This document shows positions 7,936-15,188 of a stretch of 20,580 nt of DNA, one piece after another. The notes under the pieces are model-generated. The model made no database searches, was not told where the DNA came from, and was given only the letters and a program-made list of their open reading frames with translations. Location: IMG/VR virus record IMGVR_UViG_3300045999_001604, positions 1 to 20,580 of that record. The stretch is one strand, 5' to 3'. How positions within the stretch are numbered: the stretch's first letter is position 1; every line of letters starts with the position of its first letter. The stretch comes from a virus. A program made the translations under genes and the position numbers.

Positions 7936-8565
7936 TTATTCTACTTCTGCTTCTTGTTTTGGCTTACGACCTTTGGGCTTTTTTTCTGCCATCATAGCCA
8001 TCAGAGCATCAATTTGCTCTTGTTGTTTAGCTATTTTAGCGTCTGCTTCCATCTTAATTGCAGCATTTTCTTGCCGTAATTTAGATAGTTCTTCTTCCCT
8101 TTGGTTGGTTTCGCCAACTTGGTCAGCCAGGTTCAAAAAGGCTTTGGCTTTGTCCCTAAACGAGTAAGGATTCATGCCTGCAATCATGCCAATACGCTGA
8201 ATTTGTAGGTCTGAAGCATTAGCTACGGACTCTACTGTATGGAATTTTATTCCTTTTAATTCATCGGCTTGCGAGCGACTAATGATTGTCCATTCCTCAA
8301 TCGGTGTGCCAACAATCTGCTCATGGCCTGCATTTTGATTCTGATAATGCGCCCATTGACGGGGGAAACGAGCCTTGTGTGATTCTTGAGCGTAAGTGTC
8401 AATTTCAGTTAATGAATCGCCAGGTACGCAAATACGGATAAAGTCAAACTCTTTGAATATTGGTCTACCCGCAGCCATAGATTCATCATCTTGTTTCATT
8501 GAGCGTTTGTAAAAAGTTACTGCTAGGCGGCTGTCTGCGCCCATTTCATCGGATGGTAATGCCAT
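7936..8565 (-). CDS. Conserved phage protein with hairpin-like helical motif and C-terminal coiled coil (209 aa)
   Basis: I do not know a function. The N-terminal half (FDFIRICVPGD, residues 40-50; ARFPRQWAHYQ, 65-75) is of a type common in phage virion blocks. Residues 87-140 (GTPIEEWTIISRSQADELKG, then FHTVESVANASD, then IGM) look like a helix-hairpin segment with a W at 92. Residues 155-192 are a heptad-like coiled coil, and 195-203 are a basic patch (KKPKGRKPK) before an acidic end. The start ATG at 8565 has AGGAG 8 bases upstream. The gene stands alone between two terminators, so it is probably a single-gene unit. It lies where P22-like phages have few genes between coat and gp4; a head-associated or DNA-contacting role is only a guess. 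Confidence 0.7.
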   Translation of the reverse strand: MALPSDEMGADSRLAVTFYKRSMKQDDESMAAGRPIFKEFDFIRICVPGDSLTEIDTYAQESHKARFPRQWAHYQNQNAGHEQIVGTPIEEWTIISRSQADELKGIKFHTVESVANASDLQIQRIGMIAGMNPYSFRDKAKAFLNLADQVGETNQREEELSKLRQENAAIKMEADAKIAKQQEQIDALMAMMAEKKPKGRKPKQEAEVE

Positions 8566-8589
8566 CTTTAATTCTCCTAAGTAGTTAGG

Positions 8590-8595
8590 GTTATA
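8590..8595 (-). promoter_or_regulatory. Possible -10 box TATAAC before the 209-aa gene
   Basis: The minus strand reads TTTTTATAACCC directly after the terminator T-run, 25 bases before the ATG at 8565. As in the other spacer, no clear -35 box is present. Three to four bases further on comes AACTACTT, a motif also found before the gp4-like gene. Confidence 0.35.
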
Positions 8596-8631
8596 AAAAG
8601 AAAAAGGGACACCCCTTTTGAGGGTATCCCT
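8596..8631 (-). terminator. Strong rho-independent terminator after the 98-aa gene
   Basis: On the minus strand AGGGATACCC pairs with GGGTGTCCCT (10 bp with one G-T pair; 8622-8631 with 8605-8614) across a 7-base loop, and is followed by TTTTCTTTTT. It lies 19 bases beyond the stop of the 98-aa gene and would end the head-gene transcript. Confidence 0.88.
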
Positions 8632-8650
8632 ATGGTACTACAGGTATAGC

Positions 8651-8947
8651 TTAAACAGATGCTTTACCGAACCAACCATAATCACCTGAAACCATTGAAA
8701 CTGCTGGGGAGATATAAGCTCCACCAGTAGCAGCAACAGTAAAGGCTGTTGTGTTGATATTGCAAGCAGTTGTGCTTGGAGCGATAGTAGCTGCTGCTAC
8801 AGCCCAAACATAACGCAAACCGTCAGAAGCGAAAGTTTGTGTACCGAGTGGGCCAAAGTCTACTGGCTCACCGTAAGCTGCGATATCTGCCGCCGATTGG
8901 ATGCTGTCTAAATTAATACCAGCGATGGGAAGTGTTGAATATGCCAT
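8651..8947 (-). CDS. Possible capsid decoration protein (98 aa)
   Basis: A small, mostly beta-type, Ala/Thr-rich protein directly after the coat gene. Residues 43-98 (DGLRYVWAVAAATIAPSTTA, then VAATGGAYISPAVSMVSGDYGWF) resemble the repeats of strand and A-rich turn seen in small head-decoration or cement proteins coded next to coat genes. The start ATG at 8947 has AAGGA 7-8 bases upstream. It is followed by the strong terminator, so it closes the head unit. No motif proves the role. It ends soon after GDYGWF, which in longer relatives I recall as an internal phrase, so it may be a short form. Confidence 0.5.
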   Translation of the reverse strand: MAYSTLPIAGINLDSIQSAADIAAYGEPVDFGPLGTQTFASDGLRYVWAVAAATIAPSTTACNINTTAFTVAATGGAYISPAVSMVSGDYGWFGKASV

Positions 8948-8985
8948 GATTATTTCCTTAAATTAATTGAGTGGACAAGATTAAA

Positions 8986-9001
8986 TAGGGGTTTCCCCCT
9001 A
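8986..9001 (-). terminator. Stem-loop after the major capsid gene (weak terminator or processing hairpin)
   Basis: On the minus strand TAGGGG and CCCCTA form a 6-bp stem capped by a GAAA tetraloop, followed by only TTTAATC. The T-run is poor, so partial termination or protection of the coat mRNA 3' end is likelier than full termination. The 98-aa gene follows 39 bases later. Confidence 0.5.
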
Positions 9002-9005
9002 CTTA

Positions 9006-9992
9006 TTAGGTTGTCAACAAACCTTGCAAGAAGCGGTTGCTGGTTGTAAGATTGCCGGCCCAGCCATAGAGCTTCACGATAGCGTCTTGGTTAATAGACT
9101 GACGCTCACCACCGATAGGTACAAAGTTACGCTCTTTGTGTGGTCGGAAGAAGATGTAATTGGTGTTCAGCATATACATATAAGTAGCTGTTTCCTGATT
9201 ACCATAACCACCACCCAATACCACATCAGCAGATGTACCGCCACCGTAGAACTTTAAGGAAGCGAAACCGCTTGCGCCTGATTCCTCAGAAGCAATACGC
9301 TGAATAGCTTGTAGGCTATTTACATACAGTTGATACATGGTGTTACCAGCAACAATCAGGTCAGCCTTGTCAGTACCACGAATCTGCTTGATAGCAGCTT
9401 CAGTCATCTTGGCAAGAATGTTGGTTGTTGCAGGAGTTGTGGTTACACCAGTCGTGATTTGGTTACGCCAAAAGTCCCAGTTAGCGGCATTAATACCACC
9501 GTAAGTGCCAGTAGTAGGAGTTGCTGAAACAGCAGCGCCTAGACCGTCAAGGTTCTTACCGCCGTTACCTGTACCGTCAAGGAACAAGTCACCCGAAATG
9601 CGGTTAAGCAGACGAGCTTCGGAAACTTGCATACGACCATCTAACAGGTCGATGATTGCTTCTTTGCTGCTGTTTTGCAACATTTCTAGGCCAGACATCG
9701 TTACGGAATCAGCGTATTGAGCAATCTTGAACTGAGCAGCCGAGATTGGGCTATCAGGAGAAATGTTCAATACTTCATATCCGCTATACGAGTTAGCGTT
9801 GTTAGTATTTGGGTCGTTGTACATGATTTCTTCCAAAATCACATTACCACCCGAAAATGGGCGTACATTGCCCTTTTGATTTAAACGAGTCAGAATCGCA
9901 TTGTTTTCTGTCAAGTTGTCTGCGAGTTCACCGCTACGACTTTGAATAGTGGTAGCGATAATATCGGTAATAGCTGAGTTAGCAAATGCCAT
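9006..9992 (-). CDS. Major capsid protein (328 aa)
   Basis: The product forms the head shell. It matches the HK97-fold coat type of podoviruses: N-terminal arm MAFANSAITDIIATTIQSRS, then GNVRPFSGGNVILEE (residues 41-55), SAAQFKIAQYADSVTMSG (about 84-101), and the C-terminal ending LYGWAGNLTTSNRFLQGLL that is typical of this coat family. FFRPHKERNFVPIG near 280 is another common phrase. The start ATG at 9992 has AAGGA 6-7 bases before it. It lies directly after the scaffold gene, as in P22 and T7. A short hairpin lies on each side, which may set high coat mRNA level. I rate the call from signature phrases and position. Confidence 0.85.
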   Translation of the reverse strand: MAFANSAITDIIATTIQSRSGELADNLTENNAILTRLNQKGNVRPFSGGNVILEEIMYNDPNTNNANSYSGYEVLNISPDSPISAAQFKIAQYADSVTMSGLEMLQNSSKEAIIDLLDGRMQVSEARLLNRISGDLFLDGTGNGGKNLDGLGAAVSATPTTGTYGGINAANWDFWRNQITTGVTTTPATTNILAKMTEAAIKQIRGTDKADLIVAGNTMYQLYVNSLQAIQRIASEESGASGFASLKFYGGGTSADVVLGGGYGNQETATYMYMLNTNYIFFRPHKERNFVPIGGERQSINQDAIVKLYGWAGNLTTSNRFLQGLLTT

Positions 9993-10015
9993 GATATATC
10001 CTTAGTTAAAAAATC

Positions 10016-10027
10016 GCCAAAATTGGC
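10016..10027 (-). other. Small hairpin between scaffold and coat genes
   Basis: On the minus strand GCCAATTTTGGC forms a 4-5-bp hairpin followed by GATTTTTTAAC, so it has the shape of a weak terminator. A near repeat, TTAACTA, flanks it on both sides (TTTAACTAGCC and TTTTAACTAAGG). It may lower read-through or mark an RNA cut that lets coat be made in excess of scaffold. Confidence 0.4.
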
Positions 10028-10030
10028 TAG

Positions 10031-11080
10031 TTAAACCCTACGGCTCATTGCATCACCCATTTGTTCTGCAATTAAAGACCGTCTATCCTTTTTATCTCCT
10101 GTGTCAGCCACTTTTCCGCTAGGTGTAACGGATTTAGGACTTACCGCAGCAGCCTTAGCCTTCGCTACTTGCTGTGCTTTGACTGTTGATTGTTTGGCTT
10201 CCTTCAGGAGTCTGTCCTGTTCTAATGCCCATACATCATCATTCATACGCACGGCTTTCTTGTAGGCCGTTTCTAGGTCTTGGGCCTTCCCTAGCTCAAG
10301 TAGTTGAGCCATTTCTTCCCTTACCACATCAAAATGCGGAAACTTCTCCACATCACTTCTGACACGCTCAATCTCATTATTCAATCGAGCTTGTTCTTCC
10401 TGCTGGAATCTGCCCTTAATAGAGCTTACTTCCTGATTGACCATGTTTAGCTGATTCATAAGTTGTTGTGTATACGCATCAACTTGTGGTGGAGCAGCAA
10501 ACTGTCCGTCTTGATTTAATTGTATACCATAATCTTGTGCAAGTCTTTGGAATACTTGAACTTTTTGAGGATGGTTTGCTTTAGACAAAATCATGTGCGC
10601 CCGACCAAGGTTATTAATCCAGGCGGCAGGGGTAATTCCCTGTTGTTGGAACTCTGCTTGGAATGGTGCAATGGCACTTTCTAGCTCTTTAGCTCGGTCT
10701 GCTTCAGCCTTATAGGTGCTTACACCTTTCTTATATTCCGACTCCCTTTGGTTGGAATATTGGGCTAGTTTGATAGATTCTTCTTTGGTTAATTGCTCTC
10801 CTTGAGTCAATTTGTCCCAAATAGGCAAATATTCCTTTTTCCATGTAGAAGGGCGTTGTAGGGCAGATTCTTGAGGGGTTTCTTTAACTTCTTCTTCTGC
10901 TTCTTCCTCTTGCGCGGCTTCAATAGGTTCGTCTGTAGTTTCTGATTGGGCTTCTTCAGCTATATCGTCTACAGGCTCTAGTTCAGCAGGAGCTTCCTCT
11001 ACTGGGTCTAAAGTGCCTTCTTCTGCGGCTTCCATTGCTGCCATTAACTGCTCTCTACGGTCTAACTGTTCTTCTGACAT
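10031..11080 (-). CDS. Capsid scaffold protein (349 aa)
   Basis: A highly charged, helical protein with the layout of scaffolds. Residues 1-75 are very acidic (many E and D). Residues 90-310 are predicted long helices rich in Q, E, K and R (KLAQYSNQRESEYKKGVSTY near 104-123; a coiled coil near 205-245). The C-terminal tail is basic and short (KDRRSLIAEQ, then MSRRV), the part which in P22 scaffold binds coat. The start ATG at 11080 follows GGAG at 5 bases. Place directly before the coat gene fits. The protein would guide coat assembly around the portal and leave before DNA fills the head. No protease gene is seen in the window, so exit without cleavage is likely but inferred. Confidence 0.8.
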   Translation of the reverse strand: MSEEQLDRREQLMAAMEAAEEGTLDPVEEAPAELEPVDDIAEEAQSETTDEPIEAAQEEEAEEEVKETPQESALQRPSTWKKEYLPIWDKLTQGEQLTKEESIKLAQYSNQRESEYKKGVSTYKAEADRAKELESAIAPFQAEFQQQGITPAAWINNLGRAHMILSKANHPQKVQVFQRLAQDYGIQLNQDGQFAAPPQVDAYTQQLMNQLNMVNQEVSSIKGRFQQEEQARLNNEIERVRSDVEKFPHFDVVREEMAQLLELGKAQDLETAYKKAVRMNDDVWALEQDRLLKEAKQSTVKAQQVAKAKAAAVSPKSVTPSGKVADTGDKKDRRSLIAEQMGDAMSRRV

Positions 11081-11100
11081 GGTATCTCCAAGGTATCGGA

Positions 11101-11475
11101 TTATCGGTAATTGAGCTTTGCATAGGTCAATTCAGCTATTTGGCGCTTCCTAGCTTCCATAGACTTTCTGCTTAACTCAGGGGCTTTGTGCTGCGTTGGT
11201 ACATCGTTGCCTAATTCAATCATTTTGTGTTGTTTTAGGTGTGCTTTGTGCTTAGACCGGCTTTCAATAACTGAACCATCTACTTGCGAAATATAGGGCT
11301 GAATATCTGACATAACCATAGGCGCTTCTCTACGGGTCATTTCCTGTTTTTCTTTCCAGGCTTGTTCTGCTTCGGGGCTTCCAAGGGTATATCCCCAAAA
11401 CTCCAAGTAATGCTCTTTATCTGTCTTGGCTTCTATATGGTTTGATTCGGCATAGCCGCATTTCGGGCAAATCAT
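11101..11475 (-). CDS. Small CxxC-containing conserved phage protein (124 aa)
   Basis: The N-terminus has one CxxC pair (MICPKCG, Cys3 and Cys6) and no other cysteine, so a full four-ligand zinc ribbon cannot be built from Cys alone; His13 or His22 might help. Residues 55-92 (MSDIQPYISQVDGSVIESRS, then HKAHLKQHKMIELGND) are a phrase I recall from many tailed-phage proteins coded just before scaffold or coat genes. Function is not known. The start ATG at 11475 overlaps the glycosyltransferase stop as ATGA. The gap to scaffold is 20 bases. Confidence 0.7.
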   Translation of the reverse strand: MICPKCGYAESNHIEAKTDKEHYLEFWGYTLGSPEAEQAWKEKQEMTRREAPMVMSDIQPYISQVDGSVIESRSKHKAHLKQHKMIELGNDVPTQHKAPELSRKSMEARKRQIAELTYAKLNYR

Positions 11476-12365
11476 AGGTTCTCCAATAAACTAGGTAATG
11501 TGTTCCATTCATCTTTTCTAAGGGTTAATACTGAGTCGTACCATGTTGCGTTTTTCCAACGCCAACAGATGTAATCATCTTCAGGAAGCAATAAAAAGCA
11601 CTTTACACCTAATGCACCGGCTAAATGTGCGGTTGCAGTATCAGGGGCTACTACGGCTTTCATTGCTTTCATATGGCAAGCAGTCTTATAAAAGTTCTTC
11701 TTCCATCCGTCATTGGGTAATGGGTCAAATATATCGTCTAGTTCTACATGAAGTGAATAAACATCATCGCCAACCAGTTCTCGCATGGTTTCTAAGGGAA
11801 TTGACTTGGTGTAGTGCAATGGGCCATTGGATGCTGACCAATTTACCCCTACTTTGCGTTCAATATTGGATGGTCTAGCTTCAAAATAGCCTTCTGAGCC
11901 AACAATCTTATGGGTCGTTATAGGAAAAGACTGTTTTACAAAAGGGGGTGCATAAGTCGCAAAATGGGGAAGTGACATAGAGCCAATCCAGTAATCTGCT
12001 TCTAAAGGTGGGCCATCGGTCTTAGAACAAGATATGTAATCTATGCAATCCATCGTTCCTAGCAGTTGCATCATGGATTCATGGCACATAACGCTTAAAG
12101 TTTTAGCTCCCCAGGCTTTAAGCATAGGTAAAAATCGAGCAAATTGAATAATATCGCCAAATCCCTGCTCCATTTGCACAGTAATATGCTTACCAATAAG
12201 CCTTTCGCCATCCCATTTAGGTGCTTTTATCCATTTTTGCCAGTTTTCCCCAGTTGCCTGCATTACTAGGGGATGCCAACGAAACTCGTATAGGCGAAAT
12301 CCTGATTGGAAATGCCCCATGTGCAGTAGGTCTACACCTTTTTTGTACTGTCTATAAGCTGTCAT
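11472..12365 (-). CDS. TPR-linked glycosyltransferase-like protein (297 aa)
   Basis: Residues 3-30 hold one TPR-like helix pair ending in YEFRW. Residues 50-86 (KWDGERLIGKHITVQMEQGF, then GDIIQFARFLPML) and 236-271 (KAVVAPDTATAHLAGALGVK, then CFLLLPEDDYICWRW) are hallmarks of TPR-type glycosyltransferases related to O-GlcNAc transferase and family 9; TAHLAGALG carries the usual nucleotide-sugar His. Residues 172-192 (VGVNWSASNGPLHYTKSIPL) are the matching pattern in the middle. It would move a sugar from a nucleotide-sugar to a phage or host acceptor, in the cytoplasm. The TPR part is very short compared with bacterial relatives. The start has no clear ribosome site. The stop overlaps the CxxC gene. 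Given the fibre cassette next door, glycosylation of fibres or capsid, or change of host surface sugars, are both possible. Confidence 0.8.
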   Translation of the reverse strand: MTAYRQYKKGVDLLHMGHFQSGFRLYEFRWHPLVMQATGENWQKWIKAPKWDGERLIGKHITVQMEQGFGDIIQFARFLPMLKAWGAKTLSVMCHESMMQLLGTMDCIDYISCSKTDGPPLEADYWIGSMSLPHFATYAPPFVKQSFPITTHKIVGSEGYFEARPSNIERKVGVNWSASNGPLHYTKSIPLETMRELVGDDVYSLHVELDDIFDPLPNDGWKKNFYKTACHMKAMKAVVAPDTATAHLAGALGVKCFLLLPEDDYICWRWKNATWYDSVLTLRKDEWNTLPSLLENL

Positions 12366-12392
12366 GTTTCAGGCAAGTAATCGCCTTCTCCT

Positions 12393-12857
12393 TTATAAAA
12401 ACAACGCTAAAATTCCATCCTCATCATCTTCTTCGGCAAGCCGTTTAGCTTCTAATATTGCAATTTCTTGCTCTAAACGCTCTTTAGCCTGGCGAATTAA
12501 TACTGCATTAAATAAATCTTGTCTTTGACGCTCTAAATTGGCTATTAGGGCATCGTATTTGACAACATCTGACTGCTTTTCTTCGCTTACAGATTCTACA
12601 TTAACTTGTTTGCGCTTACTTACTTTTGGTGTTGGGCTAATTTGCTCACGAATGAAGTCTTTACGGGCTTCTTGGTCTGCTTTTAGGGCAGCAATCCGTT
12701 TTTCTTCAGCCTGGCGTAACTTCTTATCTAGTGCCTGCGCTCGTTTCCATTCCTCTTTAGTCCAACCGTCACCACCCTTGATGGTACTTACAGGGGTAAT
12801 GACAATTTGAAATGCGTTATTTTGAAACGCATTAGGCTGAAAGGCTGTTTGAAACAT
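12393..12857 (-). CDS. Coiled-coil protein with N-terminal phased FQ motifs (154 aa)
   Basis: Residues 1-17 (MFQTAFQPNAFQNNAFQ) repeat the NAFQ unit, with FQ at 2, 6, 11 and 16. I recall such N-termini from small phage proteins coded near fibres, but do not know their function. Residues 32-75 and 98-147 are long charged helices (RAQALDKKLRQAEEKRIAAL; LERQRQDLFNAVLIRQAKER) and should form coiled coils. The end is acidic (EEDDED). The start ATG lies 2 bases after the stop of the S74 fibre gene, so translation is probably coupled. A structural, fibre-linking role is inferred only from place and shape. Confidence 0.6.
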   Translation of the reverse strand: MFQTAFQPNAFQNNAFQIVITPVSTIKGGDGWTKEEWKRAQALDKKLRQAEEKRIAALKADQEARKDFIREQISPTPKVSKRKQVNVESVSEEKQSDVVKYDALIANLERQRQDLFNAVLIRQAKERLEQEIAILEAKRLAEEDDEDGILALFL

Positions 12858-12859
12858 TA

Positions 12860-13771
12860 CTAATTGGCTTTCAATGTAGCCAATTCAGATTTTACGCTGT
12901 CAAGTTCAGCCTTGAGTTCTTGGATTGCTTTAATCAACATTGGCACAACTTTTGAGTAATCAACACCCCAAGGCTTAACTACAGTTTCTTCATCATCGCC
13001 TACAGTTACGGCAAACGGCAACGTTTTTACAAGGTCTTGAGCAACAGTTCCATAATCAGTATGTCCGCCTTCTTTCCAGTCAAACGAAATAATATCAACA
13101 TTGTTTAATGTATTTAATGCTGGAGGTGCTGAAGCAAAGTTTTCTTTAGCTCGTCTGTCAGATAAATTACCAAATGTTGTGCCTGTAGTTTCTACAGAAA
13201 TCCATCCTCTTTGCGAGCCAGCCCTATAAAAAGCAAATATATCGCCATTATTGTTACGGCTTAAATTTAAGTTAGGGGCAGCGGTATCTACAGTTATAAA
13301 ACTCGCAGCATTAGGGGTAAAGCAAAGACCGTAGTTTGTACTTGAAAAAGTAGTACTTGTTGTCCCTACTAAAAAATTACCGCTTGAGTTAATTCGCATC
13401 CGTTCAGTACCGCTAGGGCCGCCCGTTCTCCATGCAAAGAAATCGGTTGTTCCAGCGTAATAACGAGTTTCGTTTACATACTTGCCTATTCCTGACCTTG
13501 ACGCAACATCAACAGAGGAATATATATTTATTGTTTCACCTCTGTCAGTAGTGTCAAAGTTTAATTTTGCAGACAAATTTGTGTTTGTGCCAATACCTAC
13601 ATTACCAGCGCTATCAATCCTCATACTCTCAGCACCGCCCTCAGAAAACGCTATCGTATCTGCGGCAGGGAAGAAGATACCTGTATTAGTGTCAGTACCT
13701 CGTATTGCAGGGGTAGCTGCTGAACCGTCTACATCGGATAGTCCGTCTGAACCACTTAAAATTAAGCTCAT
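12860..13771 (-). CDS. Tail fibre protein with C-terminal S74 self-cleaving chaperone domain (303 aa)
   Basis: Residues 1-200 are beta-rich fibre repeats: [37 protein letters not shown] (45-62) and [17 protein letters not shown] (121-137) are copies of one shaft motif. Residues 202-303 form an S74 (endosialidase-type) chaperone: [11 protein letters not shown] with Ser204, [32 protein letters not shown] and a final coiled coil. In this family the chaperone folds the trimer and then cuts itself off before the Ser, so the mature fibre would end near residue 203. The start ATG at 13771 follows GAGGTG and overlaps the small gene upstream as ATGA. It is probably a short receptor-binding fibre. No enzyme domain is visible before the chaperone. 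Confidence 0.85.
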   Translation of the reverse strand: MSLILSGSDGLSDVDGSAATPAIRGTDTNTGIFFPAADTIAFSEGGAESMRIDSAGNVGIGTNTNLSAKLNFDTTDRGETINIYSSVDVASRSGIGKYVNETRYYAGTTDFFAWRTGGPSGTERMRINSSGNFLVGTTSTTFSSTNYGLCFTPNAASFITVDTAAPNLNLSRNNNGDIFAFYRAGSQRGWISVETTGTTFGNLSDRRAKENFASAPPALNTLNNVDIISFDWKEGGHTDYGTVAQDLVKTLPFAVTVGDDEETVVKPWGVDYSKVVPMLIKAIQELKAELDSVKSELATLKAN

Positions 13772-13938
13772 TGTGTCACCTCATCTGCTGGCAATGGTGT
13801 GTTGCCTTCGCTCACCCATTTTAAATAGGTTTGGTAGTCTGTGTTGGCTGGGTCGAATGGGATGCAAGCACCGTCTTCTGTGCGAATTACGCTTGATGGT
13901 TCTGTTTGCCCAACTATTAATGTTCCTAATTTATACAT
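13768..13938 (-). CDS. Small fibre-associated protein (56 aa)
   Basis: An ATG at 13938 follows CGGAG at 6-7 bases and starts directly after the stop of the 365-aa gene (TAAATG). The 56 residues include [20 protein letters not shown] (26-45), a phrase I recall from short proteins or tails next to phage fibre genes, where the linker NTPLPAD also recurs. It ends with an ATGA overlap onto the S74 fibre. Function is unknown; fibre assembly help is plausible. It is well supported as a gene by its ribosome site, both tight junctions and the recurring phrase. Confidence 0.75.
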   Translation of the reverse strand: MYKLGTLIVGQTEPSSVIRTEDGACIPFDPANTDYQTYLKWVSEGNTPLPADEVTQ

Positions 13939-15036
13939 TTATAGCTCCGAAGAAAAATCAATCCAAGATGTCGCATTATTTGTATATAAATAGCCGCCAC
14001 GACCTGCTGAAAAGGATGCTACTGTATTATTTAAAACAACAAGTCCGCTATCCGTACCCATCGTTACTGTTCCTACAGATGTAACAGCTTGTCCTGTAAC
14101 ACCATCAGCAACTCCAGTATTGACTTGACTAAATGTTGGAGCAGACCTCATGTTGACTGGCATTATTGCAGAAAAAACAAGATTAGTAGTGCCGTTAAAA
14201 ACACCTGAGTTAAAAATTGAACCTACTACACCTGGGTAGTTTCTATAAAAGTATCTTCTGCAATTAGCTAATTCAGTACCATATTGTCTGTATTCAAATG
14301 AAGTAGCTTGTGTGCCTTTTTCAAGTTGAACTCCAGTAATGTAGAAAGTTGCACCGTTTGTTCCGACTACGGATGTTGCGCCTGTAGGATTGTATGGGCC
14401 GCTTGCGCCTGAGTTCCATGTATTACCAGTTCCAGTAAACGTTGAACCCATGCCAAGGTTAAAGCCAAGAATTGCACCAATTCCGTTATTTGTAACCCAA
14501 GTACCAGCAGTTGCTCCAGCAATTGTTACCGTTTTATATTCCCATGTATTTGCTGATGAAATACTATAGGTAAAAGGATAATTATAATCCGATGCTCCAT
14601 TTCGTAAACAACCACCAAAAGTTCCTGTCAAACTTGAACGAACCCAAAACGAAACTGTGACGGTTTGAGCATTTGCAGTTCCAAACATTAAATCAGCAAA
14701 ATTAAAACCCTCAATTCGTTGTTCAATAGCAAAAAAGTCTGTTGAGCCTACAGAATAAGAAGATAAAGACGTTACACCAACATAATTTCTAAACCCCGAT
14801 GGTGGAGTAACTGAACCAGCATTTTGTTGAACACTAAGTTTTGATGAAGCGGTATTACGCATCATCCATCTATCTACTGAAAATGTAAAATCAGAGGTCA
14901 CAGTAACACTAGCACCAGCGTTCCTTTGGTCAATAACCATCGCACCGTTTATGATGCGATTCCGCATGACTGAACTAATGGGTGCTAAAACTCCACCGCT
15001 TGCATCGACTACTCTATTGACATTTACTGTACTCAT
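13939..15036 (-). CDS. Fibre/receptor-binding protein of the carbohydrate-binding type (365 aa)
   Basis: The phrase MRNRIINGAMVIDQRNAGAS (24-43), followed by FSVDRWMM, is the well-known opening of phage fibre proteins with a galactose- or carbohydrate-binding-module-like jelly roll. FYITGVQLEKGTQATSFEYR (231-250) and QYGTELANCRRYF close that domain, and a C-terminal beta head follows (265-365). It has no catalytic motif, so it should bind sugars rather than cut them. The start ATG at 15036 overlaps the 51-aa gene as ATGA. Its position in the middle of an adhesin cassette points to a virion-surface receptor-binding part. An attachment domain to the tail (residues 1-23) is very short, so it probably docks through a partner such as the 737-aa fibre. 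Confidence 0.82.
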   Translation of the reverse strand: MSTVNVNRVVDASGGVLAPISSVMRNRIINGAMVIDQRNAGASVTVTSDFTFSVDRWMMRNTASSKLSVQQNAGSVTPPSGFRNYVGVTSLSSYSVGSTDFFAIEQRIEGFNFADLMFGTANAQTVTVSFWVRSSLTGTFGGCLRNGASDYNYPFTYSISSANTWEYKTVTIAGATAGTWVTNNGIGAILGFNLGMGSTFTGTGNTWNSGASGPYNPTGATSVVGTNGATFYITGVQLEKGTQATSFEYRQYGTELANCRRYFYRNYPGVVGSIFNSGVFNGTTNLVFSAIMPVNMRSAPTFSQVNTGVADGVTGQAVTSVGTVTMGTDSGLVVLNNTVASFSAGRGGYLYTNNATSWIDFSSEL

Positions 15037-15188
15037 GCTAATTGTTCCGCAGTTGGTTTAGCTAGTGTTGGGTGTTCCCATTTAGCAATGTAATCGCCAT
15101 CACCATCGTTTTGCAATACGATTGTGCCGTTTGAAAAATCTATATCCAATAATTGAGGATAAATTGCTTTAATTTTGTCGTATAGCAT
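15033..15188 (-). CDS. XkdW-like small phage protein (51 aa)
   Basis: The 51 residues read LYDKIKAIYPQL near the start and IVLQNDGDGDYIAKWEHP (23-40) in the middle, then PTAEQLA at the end. This matches the XkdW-type domain known from Bacillus PBSX and found next to many fibre genes. The start ATG at 15188 overlaps the upstream stop (TAATG) and has AAGGG about 8 bases before it; the stop overlaps the next start (ATGA). Role unknown, likely linked to fibre mounting. Confidence 0.78.
   Translation of the reverse strand: MLYDKIKAIYPQLLDIDFSNGTIVLQNDGDGDYIAKWEHPTLAKPTAEQLA

Noticed and set aside
13482-14084. A 200-codon open frame on the + strand
   Set aside because: It crosses the antisense of three well-supported minus-strand genes, including their overlapping starts and stops, so it is a shadow frame.
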